From Marivita cryptomonadis (GTDB lineage Bacteria > Pseudomonadota > Alphaproteobacteria > Rhodobacterales > Rhodobacteraceae), in NCBI RefSeq assembly GCF_002115725.1, contig NZ_JFKD01000001.1, forward strand, positions 186,001-250,000: a stretch of 64,000 nt of DNA, in the 5' to 3' direction. The notes below the pieces were generated by a model. That model was given only the letters and a program-made list of their open reading frames with translations. It had not been told where the DNA came from and made no database searches. Of this stretch, positions 46,601 through 55,532 are shown piece after piece. Each line of letters opens with the position of its first letter. Position 1 is the stretch's first letter. The position numbers were made by a program, and so were the translations under genes.

Positions 46601-47476
46601 TCATCCCTTCAAGCCCGCCATCACCACACCTTGAATGATATACCGCTGGAAGATCAGGAACACGATCAGAGTTGGAATGGTCGAAATCGCCGCCCCCGTC
46701 ATGATCAACTCCCACGCCACATCGGCTTCATCCCCAAAGGACGACAGGCCCACGGGCAGGGTATACATCTCGACAGAATTGGTCACGATCAACGGCCAGA
46801 TGAAGGCGGTCCAGTTGCCCAGGAAGACAAAGATCGCCAAGGCCGCCAGCGCCGGTTTGACCAAGGGCATCGCCACGGTCCACCAAATCTGCAATTCATT
46901 CAGCCCGTCGATCCGCGCCGCTTCGATGAAATCGTCCGGAACAGTCTCGAAAAACTGCTTCATCAGGAAGGTGCCGAAGGCGGTCATCAAACCGGGGAAC
47001 ATGATGCCCCAATAAGAGTCCAGCCATCCAAACTGCTGGCTCATCAGATACCATGGGATCACCAGCATTTCCGTCGGGATCATCAGTGTCGACAGGATAG
47101 CGATGAAGACAATATAGCGGCCTGGAAAGCGGAACTTGCACAGGGTGTAGCCCACCAAAGAGTCGAAGATCACATTACAAACAGTCGTGATCACCGCGAT
47201 GATCATTGAATTGACAAACCACCAGTAAAACCGCCCGTCCTCCAGCACATAAGTGTAATTCTCGATATGCGGCTCGTCCGGGATCAGCTTAAGGTTATAG
47301 ACCTCGTGTGGCCACTTCAGCGAGGTCGAGATCATGTAGGCAATGGGCATCACCATCGCCACACCGCCCAAAAACAGCAGCATCCAGCGCAGGATCTGTC
47401 CCATATTCGCAGGCTTTTTGGGCGCTTCGGTCTTGAGCAGCGCGTCAGTCGTGGGACGGATCTCTGTCGCGGTCAT
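46601..47476 (-). CDS. Carbohydrate-type ABC transporter permease (UgpE/MalG-like)
   Basis: Inner-membrane permease of 291 residues with six membrane segments. The EAA loop reads EAARIDGLNELQIWWTVAMP (near residues 189-208), and the protein ends with LIFQRYIIQGVVMAGLKG, the standard MalG-type C-terminus. The charged N-terminus (MTATEIRPTTDALLKTEAPK) is slightly longer than usual. Its first base coincides with the last base of the upstream permease gene. Confidence 0.93.
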   Translation of the reverse strand: MTATEIRPTTDALLKTEAPKKPANMGQILRWMLLFLGGVAMVMPIAYMISTSLKWPHEVYNLKLIPDEPHIENYTYVLEDGRFYWWFVNSMIIAVITTVCNVIFDSLVGYTLCKFRFPGRYIVFIAILSTLMIPTEMLVIPWYLMSQQFGWLDSYWGIMFPGLMTAFGTFLMKQFFETVPDDFIEAARIDGLNELQIWWTVAMPLVKPALAALAIFVFLGNWTAFIWPLIVTNSVEMYTLPVGLSSFGDEADVAWELIMTGAAISTIPTLIVFLIFQRYIIQGVVMAGLKG

Positions 47477-48363
47477 CAGCTGTCCCTCAGAATGCGCAGC
47501 TGGATCAGGCTCACCACCAGCAGAACGAGGAACAGAACCACCGTCTGCGCCGCAGCGTACCCCATGTCGAAGGCACTGAACGCGGTCTCATAAATCATCA
47601 GAACCAATGGTTTCGTACTATTCAAAGGCCCACCGGGATTGTTCGTCGTCATGTTGAAAACGTGGTCAAAGATGCGCAGAAACCCGATGGAGGAGAACAC
47701 AACGATGAACACGATGGTCGGCTTCAAGAGCGGCAACGTGATCTCCCACAGCACTGTCCACCACGACACCCCGTCGATGCGCGCCGCCTCATAGTAGCTG
47801 CGCGGGATCGCCCGCAGCCCGGCCATGAAGATGATCACCTGAAACCCCAATCCGGCCCACACCGCAGGCGCCAGAACCGACGGCAGCGCCCATGTGGTCG
47901 ATTGCAGGAACGGGAATTGCGGGATGCCGATGCTGGCCAGTGCATTGTTGAACAACCCCACCGGGACCGGCTGATAGAACCAGCGCCAGACCCAAGCCAT
48001 CGCCACCGCACTGGTCATGAATGGCAGGAAATAAAGCATGCGCAGAAACCCATGCATGAACCGCACCTGATCCAGATGATAGGCAATCACGAAGGAAATG
48101 ATCAGGCTCACGGGCGTGCCGATCAGCAGATAGACAAACGTGTTTTTGAACACCTTCCAGAACACCGGATCGGCAAACAGCTTTTGGTAATTGTCGAACC
48201 CGGTCCAGGTCCGGTCCCCCAGCAGGTTCCAGTCCTGAAAACTGATCAGGATGGCGTTGCCCGTCGGATAGAACCGGATAACCGTGTAAAACAGGATTGG
48301 GATCGCAAGGAACGCCCACGCCCATACGATCTGCTTCTGCCGGATGGTCAGATTTCGATACAT
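47476..48363 (-). CDS. Carbohydrate-type ABC transporter permease (UgpA/MalF-like)
   Basis: Permease of 295 residues. RFYPTGNAILISFQDWNLLG near the N-terminus and the EAA loop YEAARIDGVSWWTVLWEITL are CUT1-class marks. FLRIFDHVFNMTTNNPGGPLNSTKPLVLMIYE is the typical distal segment. It lies 62 bp after the binding-protein gene, with a terminator-like hairpin in between, and its stop overlaps the next permease start. Confidence 0.93.
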   Translation of the reverse strand: MYRNLTIRQKQIVWAWAFLAIPILFYTVIRFYPTGNAILISFQDWNLLGDRTWTGFDNYQKLFADPVFWKVFKNTFVYLLIGTPVSLIISFVIAYHLDQVRFMHGFLRMLYFLPFMTSAVAMAWVWRWFYQPVPVGLFNNALASIGIPQFPFLQSTTWALPSVLAPAVWAGLGFQVIIFMAGLRAIPRSYYEAARIDGVSWWTVLWEITLPLLKPTIVFIVVFSSIGFLRIFDHVFNMTTNNPGGPLNSTKPLVLMIYETAFSAFDMGYAAAQTVVLFLVLLVVSLIQLRILRDS

Positions 48364-48383
48364 GCCTCAGCCCGAAAAAAGTG

Positions 48384-48412
48384 ACGCCCCGGCCGGGAGG
48401 GAACCGGGGCGT
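48384..48412 (-). terminator. Terminator-like hairpin between binding-protein and permease genes
   Basis: Perfect 9-bp stem ACGCCCCGG/CCGGGGCGT with an 11-nt loop, 13 bp after the binding-protein stop, followed on the minus strand by CACTTTTTTCGGG. Probably an attenuator that makes binding protein more abundant than the permeases. Confidence 0.75.
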
Positions 48413-48425
48413 CCGTGCCGCGCGC

Positions 48426-49694
48426 TCAGTTGGATGCGCTGTTGTAGTATTCGTCGAGGATCTTCTGCTCGGCCTCTGCCGCAATGGCGAGGCTGTCTTC
48501 CGCGCTCATGCCTTGCAGGGTCATCCGCTCGACCATCTCCACCATCAGCTGACGCTGCCCGCTTTCATTGGCGAACTTGGTGGTATGAGCATAGGCAAGG
48601 CCTTTGATGAATGGTCCGAACACGGGATCATTCGAATTTGCGTCGGTTAGACCAACCGACGGTTTCGCGGGCAATTCACCCACGACGTCAAGCCAGACCT
48701 GCATTGCCTCATCGCTTGTCACGTATTCCATGAACTTGACCGCAGCGTCGTACTTTTCGCCCTCGGCTTTGGTTGTGATCGCGTTGACCCAGTAGGATGA
48801 ATAATTCGACCGTGTGCCATCCGCCGTCGCCGGAAGCTCGGTCACTCCCCATTTCAAGCCGCGTGTGTTGTTCAGCGATCCGATGCGGAATGATCCGTCG
48901 ATATGAAGCCCGGCGCGACCCGCTTTGAACGCGGCCTGCGGTTCATCCATGAACCCAATGGCAGAAACTGCGTCGTCGCCACTGAAAAGTGACGCATAGA
49001 AATTCAACGCCTCAAGCCCGGCCTTATTGTTGTAATTCACCGTCTGGTAATCATCGACATACGGCTCACCACCGAATTGGCGGATCAAACCTTCGCGCCA
49101 CCAATGGTGGTCTTGCGCTGTCATCCCAGCGGTCATGCCGACCTGCGTCAGATTCCCAGCACCATCGCGCTTGGTCATCGCTTTGGCGGCTGCAATCATC
49201 TCGTCCAGCGTGGTCGGCGGCTCGACACCCGCTTCTTCCAGCAGGCGTTCGTTGTAGAACAATGCCAGAGAGCGCACAGCAGTCGGCAACGCCCAATAGG
49301 CGTCTCCGTCCTTCATCGCCTGCACCATCGGAAAGAACTCTTCGTCGATCTTGCTGGCCGGGAACACATCGGCAGGGAGCGGCTGGATCAGATCGGCTGC
49401 GACGTAATCGTTCAGCCAGCCGTAGAACAACTGTACCACATCCGGGCCTTCGCCCGCCGGGATCGCGGCGGCGACCTTGGTGCGGTAATCGGCGTAGGGG
49501 AAATGGGTCATTTTGACCGTGATATCCGGGTTCGCCTCTTGGAAGTTCTCGATCAGCGTTTCCATCGCTTGTACGCGGGCATCGAAGAAATACTGCCAGT
49601 ATTCGATTTCCACCGCCTCTGCGGCGGTGCTGAAAAGTGCAGCGGCGCTGGTTGCTGTCGCAACGGCCAGTGCTTTGACGTTGAAGAAGGACAT
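48426..49694 (-). CDS. Carbohydrate-type ABC transporter substrate-binding protein
   Basis: Periplasmic binding protein of 422 residues of the UgpB/MalE class. Signal peptide MSFFNVKALAVATATSAAAL with cleavage near AEAV, then EIEYWQYFFDARVQAMETLI. The segment FKAGRAGLHIDGSFRIGSLN and AVKFMEYVTSDEAMQVWLD are typical. It is the first gene of the minus-strand operon SBP-permease-permease-lyase-ATPase, divergent from the ROK regulator. The ligand is unknown; the lyase and the PIG-L protein nearby hint at an amino-sugar or acyl/aspartyl conjugate. Confidence 0.9.
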   Translation of the reverse strand: MSFFNVKALAVATATSAAALFSTAAEAVEIEYWQYFFDARVQAMETLIENFQEANPDITVKMTHFPYADYRTKVAAAIPAGEGPDVVQLFYGWLNDYVAADLIQPLPADVFPASKIDEEFFPMVQAMKDGDAYWALPTAVRSLALFYNERLLEEAGVEPPTTLDEMIAAAKAMTKRDGAGNLTQVGMTAGMTAQDHHWWREGLIRQFGGEPYVDDYQTVNYNNKAGLEALNFYASLFSGDDAVSAIGFMDEPQAAFKAGRAGLHIDGSFRIGSLNNTRGLKWGVTELPATADGTRSNYSSYWVNAITTKAEGEKYDAAVKFMEYVTSDEAMQVWLDVVGELPAKPSVGLTDANSNDPVFGPFIKGLAYAHTTKFANESGQRQLMVEMVERMTLQGMSAEDSLAIAAEAEQKILDEYYNSASN

Positions 49695-49768
49695 GGACCT
49701 CTCCCTGTTGAGATCTGTTGAATGTGCCGATCCATTCTTATTCGCGACCGGTCATCCTCCAAGCGTTA

Positions 49769-49785
49769 ACTCAACTTTCTTGAGT
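49769..49785. promoter_or_regulatory. Putative ROK operator
   Basis: Inverted repeat ACTCAA-N5-TTGAGT in the divergent gap between the binding-protein gene and the ROK gene, overlapping a second CTTGA-N4-TCAAG repeat. Position suggests control of both operons. Confidence 0.5.
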
Positions 49786-49813
49786 GTTCAAGTTTGGTGC
49801 GTTAAGCGAAAGC

Positions 49814-50989
49814 ATGGTCAGTACGCTGAAACCTCAACTCGGGGCCAATCCCGAACGGGCGCGAAGCCACAACAAACAGTTGGTTCTGCGCGCCATTCGC
49901 CATGTCGGCGCGGTCGGTCGCGCCGAGATCGCCCGCGCATCCGGGCTGTCGACACAGGCGGTGTCGAACATCATTTCTGATCTTCTGGGTGAAGGCCTGT
50001 TGATCGAACAGGGCGTGCGCAGCGCCGGGCGCGGCCTTCCGGTGCAGCAATACGCGATCAAACCCGATGGCGGGTATGCCTTCGGCGTTGAGGTCCGCCC
50101 GACGGCTGTTTTCACCGCGCTGGTCGATCTGGTCGGAACCCCTGTGTTGGCCCGCCGCACCCCGCTGCGCAACGCGGGGAAATCGACGATTTTAGAGACT
50201 GTTTCAGCCCAACTCGCTTCCGCTTTGATAGAGGCACGGATCAGCAAAGGTGCGTTGATGGGTGCAGGCATCGTCATGCCCGGCCCCTTTGGTGACACCG
50301 GACTGACGGGCACGGAGTCCGAGCTTCCCGGCTGGAACACCGGCGACCCCGCCGAGATATTTGCCAACACGCTCAATCTTCCGGTCTTCGTCGAGAATGA
50401 CGCCAACGCGGCAGCGATGGCCGAGCGGATGAACGGCGTCGCGCGTGGACTTGACGATTTCGCCTACCTCTATTTCGGTCAAGGTTTGGGATTGGGTCTC
50501 GTCCAGAACGGTCAAATCCTTCAGGGCGCCTTCGGCAACGCCGGAGAGATCGGTCACATTCAGGTGCTTGTCGACGGACATGCGGTGGAACTCGAAAGTG
50601 CCACCAGCCGTTTGTCGGTACAGGCCTGTCTTGCCCGCGAGGGATTGGACGTGACGAACATGGAAGACCTGATCAGTCTCTATTCCAGCGCAAACCGGCA
50701 TTTGTTGGTTTGGCTGGACAAAGCCGCGCAAGCGCTGTCTTCAGCATTGTCGATCATTGAAAATCTGTTTGATCCGCAAACCGTGATCCTTGGTGGTGCG
50801 ATGCCTGACGTGTTGTTGGACCACATCATCGCCCGCACCGCGCTGCCTGAACGGTCTGTGTCCAACCGCCCCGACCGGGTGCATCCGCGCCTGATGCGCG
50901 GCACGTCGGGCCGTATGACAGCGACGCTGGGCGCAGCCGCCCTTGTGCTGCATCAGGCGTTCACCCCCACCATCGCCGAAGCGAGGTAA
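49814..50989 (+). CDS. ROK-family transcriptional regulator
   Basis: Regulator of 391 residues. The N-terminal helix-turn-helix is VGAVGRAEIARASGLSTQAVSNIISDLLGEG, followed by a sugar-kinase-like ROK domain with FVENDANAAAMAE and GNAGEIGHIQVLVDG. The usual zinc motif CxCGxxGC after GHI is absent (HAVELESATSRLSVQACL stands there), and the ATP-site DxGGT is not kept, so it should sense ligand without kinase activity. The ATG at 49814 is preferred to a GTG ten codons earlier. Four bases separate it from the PIG-L gene, which it probably controls with the divergent importer operon. Confidence 0.88.
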   Translation: MVSTLKPQLGANPERARSHNKQLVLRAIRHVGAVGRAEIARASGLSTQAVSNIISDLLGEGLLIEQGVRSAGRGLPVQQYAIKPDGGYAFGVEVRPTAVFTALVDLVGTPVLARRTPLRNAGKSTILETVSAQLASALIEARISKGALMGAGIVMPGPFGDTGLTGTESELPGWNTGDPAEIFANTLNLPVFVENDANAAAMAERMNGVARGLDDFAYLYFGQGLGLGLVQNGQILQGAFGNAGEIGHIQVLVDGHAVELESATSRLSVQACLAREGLDVTNMEDLISLYSSANRHLLVWLDKAAQALSSALSIIENLFDPQTVILGGAMPDVLLDHIIARTALPERSVSNRPDRVHPRLMRGTSGRMTATLGAAALVLHQAFTPTIAEAR

Positions 50990-50992
50990 CCC

Positions 50993-53326
50993 ATGCCGAC
51001 CCCTGACCAGATTCGCCTTGAACAGACCCGCATGCGCCCGCGCATTCTGGACCTATGGTGGGCGCTGCGCCCGCTGCAATCGGTGGTGCGTCTGATGAAC
51101 ACCGGTGCCCATCCTGATGACGAGACCACTGCTTTGCTGGCCGCCATCGGTCTGCGCGACGGCATCAACCTCAGCTACGCCTGTTCCACACGCGGCGAAG
51201 GCGGGCAGAACGACATCGGCACCGAAAGCGGCCCAGCATTGGGCGCATTGCGCACCCGCGAGATGGAGCGCGCCTGCGATCTGCTCAACATGCGCCTTTA
51301 CTGGCACGGCACCTCGCCCGACGATCCGATCCGGGATTTCCGCTTTTCGAAAAGCGGCACGGAAACGATGGGCATCTGGGGCCATGATCACCTGTTGCAC
51401 CGTTTTGTCGAAATCGTCCGCACCGACCGCCCCGACATCATCCTGCCGACCTTCCTCGATGTGCCGGGCCAGCACGGCCACCACCGTGCCATGACCCAAG
51501 CCGCGTACGAGGTCATGGCGGCTGCCGCCGATCCTGACTTCCCGTCAAACCTGCCGCCATGGCAGGTGTCCAAGATGTACCTGCCCGCATGGTCGGGCGC
51601 AGGTCAGGCTTATGACGACGATCTGCCCCCACCCGAGGCTACTCTGACGGTCAGTGGCGCTGGCAAAGACCCGATGTCGGGCTGGAGCTATGCCCGCATC
51701 GGCCAAATGTCCCGCGCCTACCACCGCACCCAAGGCATGGGCCGCTGGGTGCCTGCTGGCCCCGGCAAGGATTGGCCGCTGCATTTGGCGATCAGCCATG
51801 TCGACGGGCCTGATACCGCGCTGGGCACTGGCCTGCCGCAAACCCTCGCAGATTTGGCCGATGGAGTGCCTGATATTGCGCAGGATCTCTTGATTGCGCA
51901 CGGGTTCATCACCGAAACCGTGTCCGCTTTTCCCCACGTTCGCCACATCGCAAAGACGGCTCAGAAGGCTTTGCATCACCTGCAAAAGGCCGAAGCCGAT
52001 GCGCCCGATCATATTGCCCACCGTCTAGAGGCCAAGCACCGCCAGTTGGCCTATGTCTTGCGTCTGGCTCTTGGCGTTGAGGCGAACGCGCGGACCAACC
52101 AGACGTGGTTGCGTCCCGGTGCTACGACACAGGTGACACTCGAATTCGACCCCGGCGATGCCACGTCGTGCAGCCATAGCCTCGCCTTGCCTTATGGCTG
52201 GTCTGAAGACGACGGTCAGATCACAATCTCGTCCGACGCCAACCAGACCGACCCGTACCGTGCCGAGTACGATCCCGCCGACCCACCGCTTCCGCGCATC
52301 GACATCCAGCTTGAAACAACAACGGTCTCGGTTCCGTTCGATATCCCTCCGGTGGTCCTACCTGACCGGGCGGCGTTGATCGCGCCTGATGCGGCTCTGA
52401 TCAACCTCAAAACGCCAAATCGGTCAGTGTCGGTCGCCATCGCAGATGTCAGCCCGGCGGGTGCGAAAGTCAGCTTTGATTTGCCCGACGGTTGGTCGAT
52501 GCAGCAGGGCGCTGGCGGTATCGAGGTCAATTTACCCGACGAGCCTGAACCGGGTCGCTATACGCTCCCACTTTTTGTCGGAAATGCCCCGGCAATGACC
52601 GAACAGCGCATCGCGCATGACCACGTTGACCCAACCGTTTATGCCCAACCCGCAGCGCTGTCGGTGCGCGTGCTGGATGTGGCTCTGCCGCAGGCCAAGG
52701 TTGGTTATATCGGCAGCGGCCATGACGCGGTGGCCGACTGGCTGACCGCGCTTGGTGCCGATGTCACCGCATTGACTGACGATCAGATCACCAGTGACGA
52801 GGCGCTCGCCGGGTTCGACACGATCGTGGTTGGTATCTTCGCGCTACGTTTCCGCGATGGGCTGGTGTCGGAAATGCCCCGCCTGCGCGAATGGGTGGAA
52901 CAAGGCGGCACGCTTGTCACCCTGTATCACCGCCCTTGGGACAATTGGGATCCAGACACTGTTTCACCCCGAAAGCTGGAAATCGGGCAACCGTCGCTGC
53001 GGTGGCGCGTGACCGATGCAGAGGCCGAGGTAACGCATCTCACCGATCATCCGCTCTTGTCCACGCCCAACGCGATCACGGTCGAAGATTGGGATGGCTG
53101 GGTCAAGGAACGCGGTCTCTATTTTGCCAAAAGCTGGGACGACGCCTATACGCCGCTACTCTCCATGTCCGACCCTGACGAAGCGCCTCTCACCGGCGCG
53201 CTCTTGACCGCTGACATCGGGAAAGGCCGTCACACCCATTGCAGCCTTATTCTGCATCACCAGATGGCCAAGCTGGTGCCCGGCGCCTTTCGCCTGATGG
53301 CGAACCTGATCGCCCCACGCCGATGA
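50993..53326 (+). CDS. Large PIG-L-type deacetylase with C-terminal extension
   Basis: Protein of 777 residues without a signal peptide. The N-terminal 280 residues are a PIG-L/LmbE zinc deacetylase: NTGAHPDDETTALLA (near residues 37-51) and the second metal motif GQHGHHR (near 162), with STRGEGGQNDIG between. Relatives deacetylate GlcNAc-inositol, GlcNAc-malate or mycothiol conjugates. A central beta-rich region (about 370-560) follows, then an approximately 220-residue domain resembling a ThuA/glutamine-amidotransferase-like fold (VGYIGSGHDAVADWLTALGAD onward). It lies between the ROK regulator and an EamA exporter, divergent from the importer and lyase operon. Substrate unknown. Confidence 0.85.
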   Translation: MPTPDQIRLEQTRMRPRILDLWWALRPLQSVVRLMNTGAHPDDETTALLAAIGLRDGINLSYACSTRGEGGQNDIGTESGPALGALRTREMERACDLLNMRLYWHGTSPDDPIRDFRFSKSGTETMGIWGHDHLLHRFVEIVRTDRPDIILPTFLDVPGQHGHHRAMTQAAYEVMAAAADPDFPSNLPPWQVSKMYLPAWSGAGQAYDDDLPPPEATLTVSGAGKDPMSGWSYARIGQMSRAYHRTQGMGRWVPAGPGKDWPLHLAISHVDGPDTALGTGLPQTLADLADGVPDIAQDLLIAHGFITETVSAFPHVRHIAKTAQKALHHLQKAEADAPDHIAHRLEAKHRQLAYVLRLALGVEANARTNQTWLRPGATTQVTLEFDPGDATSCSHSLALPYGWSEDDGQITISSDANQTDPYRAEYDPADPPLPRIDIQLETTTVSVPFDIPPVVLPDRAALIAPDAALINLKTPNRSVSVAIADVSPAGAKVSFDLPDGWSMQQGAGGIEVNLPDEPEPGRYTLPLFVGNAPAMTEQRIAHDHVDPTVYAQPAALSVRVLDVALPQAKVGYIGSGHDAVADWLTALGADVTALTDDQITSDEALAGFDTIVVGIFALRFRDGLVSEMPRLREWVEQGGTLVTLYHRPWDNWDPDTVSPRKLEIGQPSLRWRVTDAEAEVTHLTDHPLLSTPNAITVEDWDGWVKERGLYFAKSWDDAYTPLLSMSDPDEAPLTGALLTADIGKGRHTHCSLILHHQMAKLVPGAFRLMANLIAPRR

Positions 53327-54201
53327 GCACAAACGCGCCCCGCGACAACTTCAAAGGGGGCGCATGGCTCTTGGCCGACATGGCGCTGAACATCTGGGCG
53401 CTGGGCATCGTCAAAGCGTTGGGTCTTGGCTACCCGGTGGCGCAGATTGTGTTCTTGCGCGCAGCCATTGGCCTTCTGCTGCTGTCGCCGTGGATCATTC
53501 GAAACCGCACCGATTTTGCCAGTGTCCCGGACCTCCCACTCCAGATCCTGCGCGTCGGTCTAAGTGCTGCGACACTCACCGCCAGCTATTTCGCCATTTC
53601 CCGTGTGCCACTGGCGCTGTTCACGACAATGAACTTCACCCGCCCATTGGTTGTCATGGTCCTTGCCGCACTCTTGCTGCGGGAACGGATCACGCCGTCG
53701 CAATGGGGGGCCGCAGCCATTGCCATGATCGGCGTGGTCATCGCCATTGACCCCGATGGCACGATGTTTGGGCCGGGGCTGTTGGCACTGGCACTGGTTA
53801 TTCTAACAGGCTCTGGTGCGGTGATTGTCACCCGCCGGTTGCGGGACACGCCAACCATTGTTCTGATGACTTTCTACACCGTCGGTCTTGGTTTGTGCAC
53901 CTTGCCGTTCGCGCTTTGGTCATGGCAGCCGATCCCGACAGACCATCTTGCGCCACTGCTGGCGGTCGGAGTGTTCGCCCAAACCGCGCAGGCCTGTTTC
54001 CTGCGGGCGCATTACAACGGCGATGCTGGCGTTCTGTCAGTGCTGGGCTATGTCAGCCTCCCGTTGTCGACAGCAGCGGGATATTTCGCCTTTGCGGAAA
54101 CGCCGGCGCTGCGGTTTTACGCAGGGGCCGCTTTGGTCGTTCTGGCAGCCGCGTCACTAACGGTGTCTCGCCGCAGGCCTCCGGTGATGCGGGTGCGGTG
54201 A
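53323..54201 (+). CDS. EamA/DMT-family transporter
   Basis: Membrane protein of 292 residues with ten predicted membrane segments in two EamA repeats (first ending LLRERITPSQWGAAAIAMIGV, second ending YAGAALVVLAAASLTVS). KALGLGYPVAQIVFLRAAIG is the usual first-repeat mark. ATGA overlap with the PIG-L gene shows that they are one unit. It may export a product or by-product of the pathway, or be an amino acid/metabolite exporter (direction is inferred from family). Confidence 0.9.
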   Translation: MSTNAPRDNFKGGAWLLADMALNIWALGIVKALGLGYPVAQIVFLRAAIGLLLLSPWIIRNRTDFASVPDLPLQILRVGLSAATLTASYFAISRVPLALFTTMNFTRPLVVMVLAALLLRERITPSQWGAAAIAMIGVVIAIDPDGTMFGPGLLALALVILTGSGAVIVTRRLRDTPTIVLMTFYTVGLGLCTLPFALWSWQPIPTDHLAPLLAVGVFAQTAQACFLRAHYNGDAGVLSVLGYVSLPLSTAAGYFAFAETPALRFYAGAALVVLAAASLTVSRRRPPVMRVR

Positions 54202-54292
54202 CGGCGTTGGTTCAACAGACTGTTCAGGAAAATTGGCTGGCGCATATGTCTTTGCACACCTATCGTCGCCGCCAATCGGAAGGTTGGGTAAC

Positions 54293-55516
54293 GTGTCAGC
54301 AGCAAAGTCGAACAGATCATTCGCTTATCTTGTGCCGCAGTTTCCCGGTCAGACCCATATCTTCTTCTGGCGCGAAATTGCGGCACTCGAAGCGCAGGGC
54401 GTGACGCCGGTTCTTTACAGCACCACCGTTCCACCTGCCGGGCTGATCTCGCATCAATGGTCCGAAGATGCGATGGCGCGCACCACCTATCTTGCGTCGC
54501 GCAATCCGGCATTGCTTTTGGCGATCCTGCCGCGCCTACCCTGGGGCCTGATCCTCAGGGAAGCCCGTCTGATGCCCAAAATTGAGGCGAGGGCGTTTCT
54601 CAAGGATGTCATCATCAGCGCACCGGCGGCTGAAAAACTGGCCCAAGATTGCAAGCAGCGTGGGATCACCCACATACACGCACATTCATGCGGACGCGCT
54701 GCCCTGATCGCGGCTCTTGCCCATTATGCACACGGGCTGACCTACAGCCTGACCCTGCATGGCCCGTTACAGGATTACGGCGTTGGACAACGGTTCAAAT
54801 GGCGGGGCGCTGCGTTTGTCAGCATCATCACCCGCGCCCTGCTCGACCTTTTGCCCGGCCAGTTGGGGGACGCCCTGCCGACACGTCTGCCGTTGCAGCC
54901 GATGGGTGTGGATACAAGCGCATTCCGGCGTGATGTGCCCTATGTGCCCCCCATTCCCGGAGAGCCGTTGCGGGTGTTCAGTTGCGGCCGCCTGAATGTC
55001 GTCAAAGGCCATCAAGACCTGATGCAAGCCGTTCGACTGCTGATTGACCAAGGCCAGCCGGTGCAGCTCGAGATTGCGGGCGAAGACGATGCGGGCGGAT
55101 CGGGGTTTCGCGGCGAACTGCAACAACGCGTTGTGGAACTTGGGCTTGAGGACCATGTCACCTTGCTGGGCGCAATCAGCGCCGAAGCGGTGCACGACAA
55201 GCTGATGGCCGCGCATGTCTTTGTGCTGGCCAGTTGGTCAGAACCTCTTGGTGTCGCCTATATGGAGGCGATGAGTTGCGAGGTTCCGACCGTGGGCACT
55301 GACGCGGGCGGCGTGCCCGAACTGATCACAAACGGCAAGGACGGGCTTTTGGTGCCGCCAAAAGACCCAAAGGCGCTCGCGGTCGTCTTGACGGATTTGG
55401 CTGACAACCCTGAGGTGGCAGTCACACTGGCGCAGGCGGGACGCGCGCGGGTGGTTGCGGCGTTCGATTCAAGCCGTGGAGCGGATATGCTGGTGCGGGA
55501 AATTTGGCGAGACTGA
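54293..55516 (+). CDS. Glycosyltransferase, GT4 family
   Basis: Cytoplasmic GT-B glycosyltransferase of 407 residues. The C-terminal nucleotide-sugar half is clear: RVFSCGRLNVVKGHQDLMQA, a substrate-loop stretch, and the E-x7-E motif in WSEPLGVAYMEAMSCEVPTVG. VPQFPGQTHIFFWREIAAL near the start is typical of exopolysaccharide GT4 enzymes. I chose a GTG at 54293 (after GAAGG) because no ATG fits. It begins the surface-carbohydrate region and stands apart from the EamA gene by 91 bp. Confidence 0.85.
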   Translation: MSAAKSNRSFAYLVPQFPGQTHIFFWREIAALEAQGVTPVLYSTTVPPAGLISHQWSEDAMARTTYLASRNPALLLAILPRLPWGLILREARLMPKIEARAFLKDVIISAPAAEKLAQDCKQRGITHIHAHSCGRAALIAALAHYAHGLTYSLTLHGPLQDYGVGQRFKWRGAAFVSIITRALLDLLPGQLGDALPTRLPLQPMGVDTSAFRRDVPYVPPIPGEPLRVFSCGRLNVVKGHQDLMQAVRLLIDQGQPVQLEIAGEDDAGGSGFRGELQQRVVELGLEDHVTLLGAISAEAVHDKLMAAHVFVLASWSEPLGVAYMEAMSCEVPTVGTDAGGVPELITNGKDGLLVPPKDPKALAVVLTDLADNPEVAVTLAQAGRARVVAAFDSSRGADMLVREIWRD

Positions 55517-55532
55517 TCCACGCCCGGCCCAA

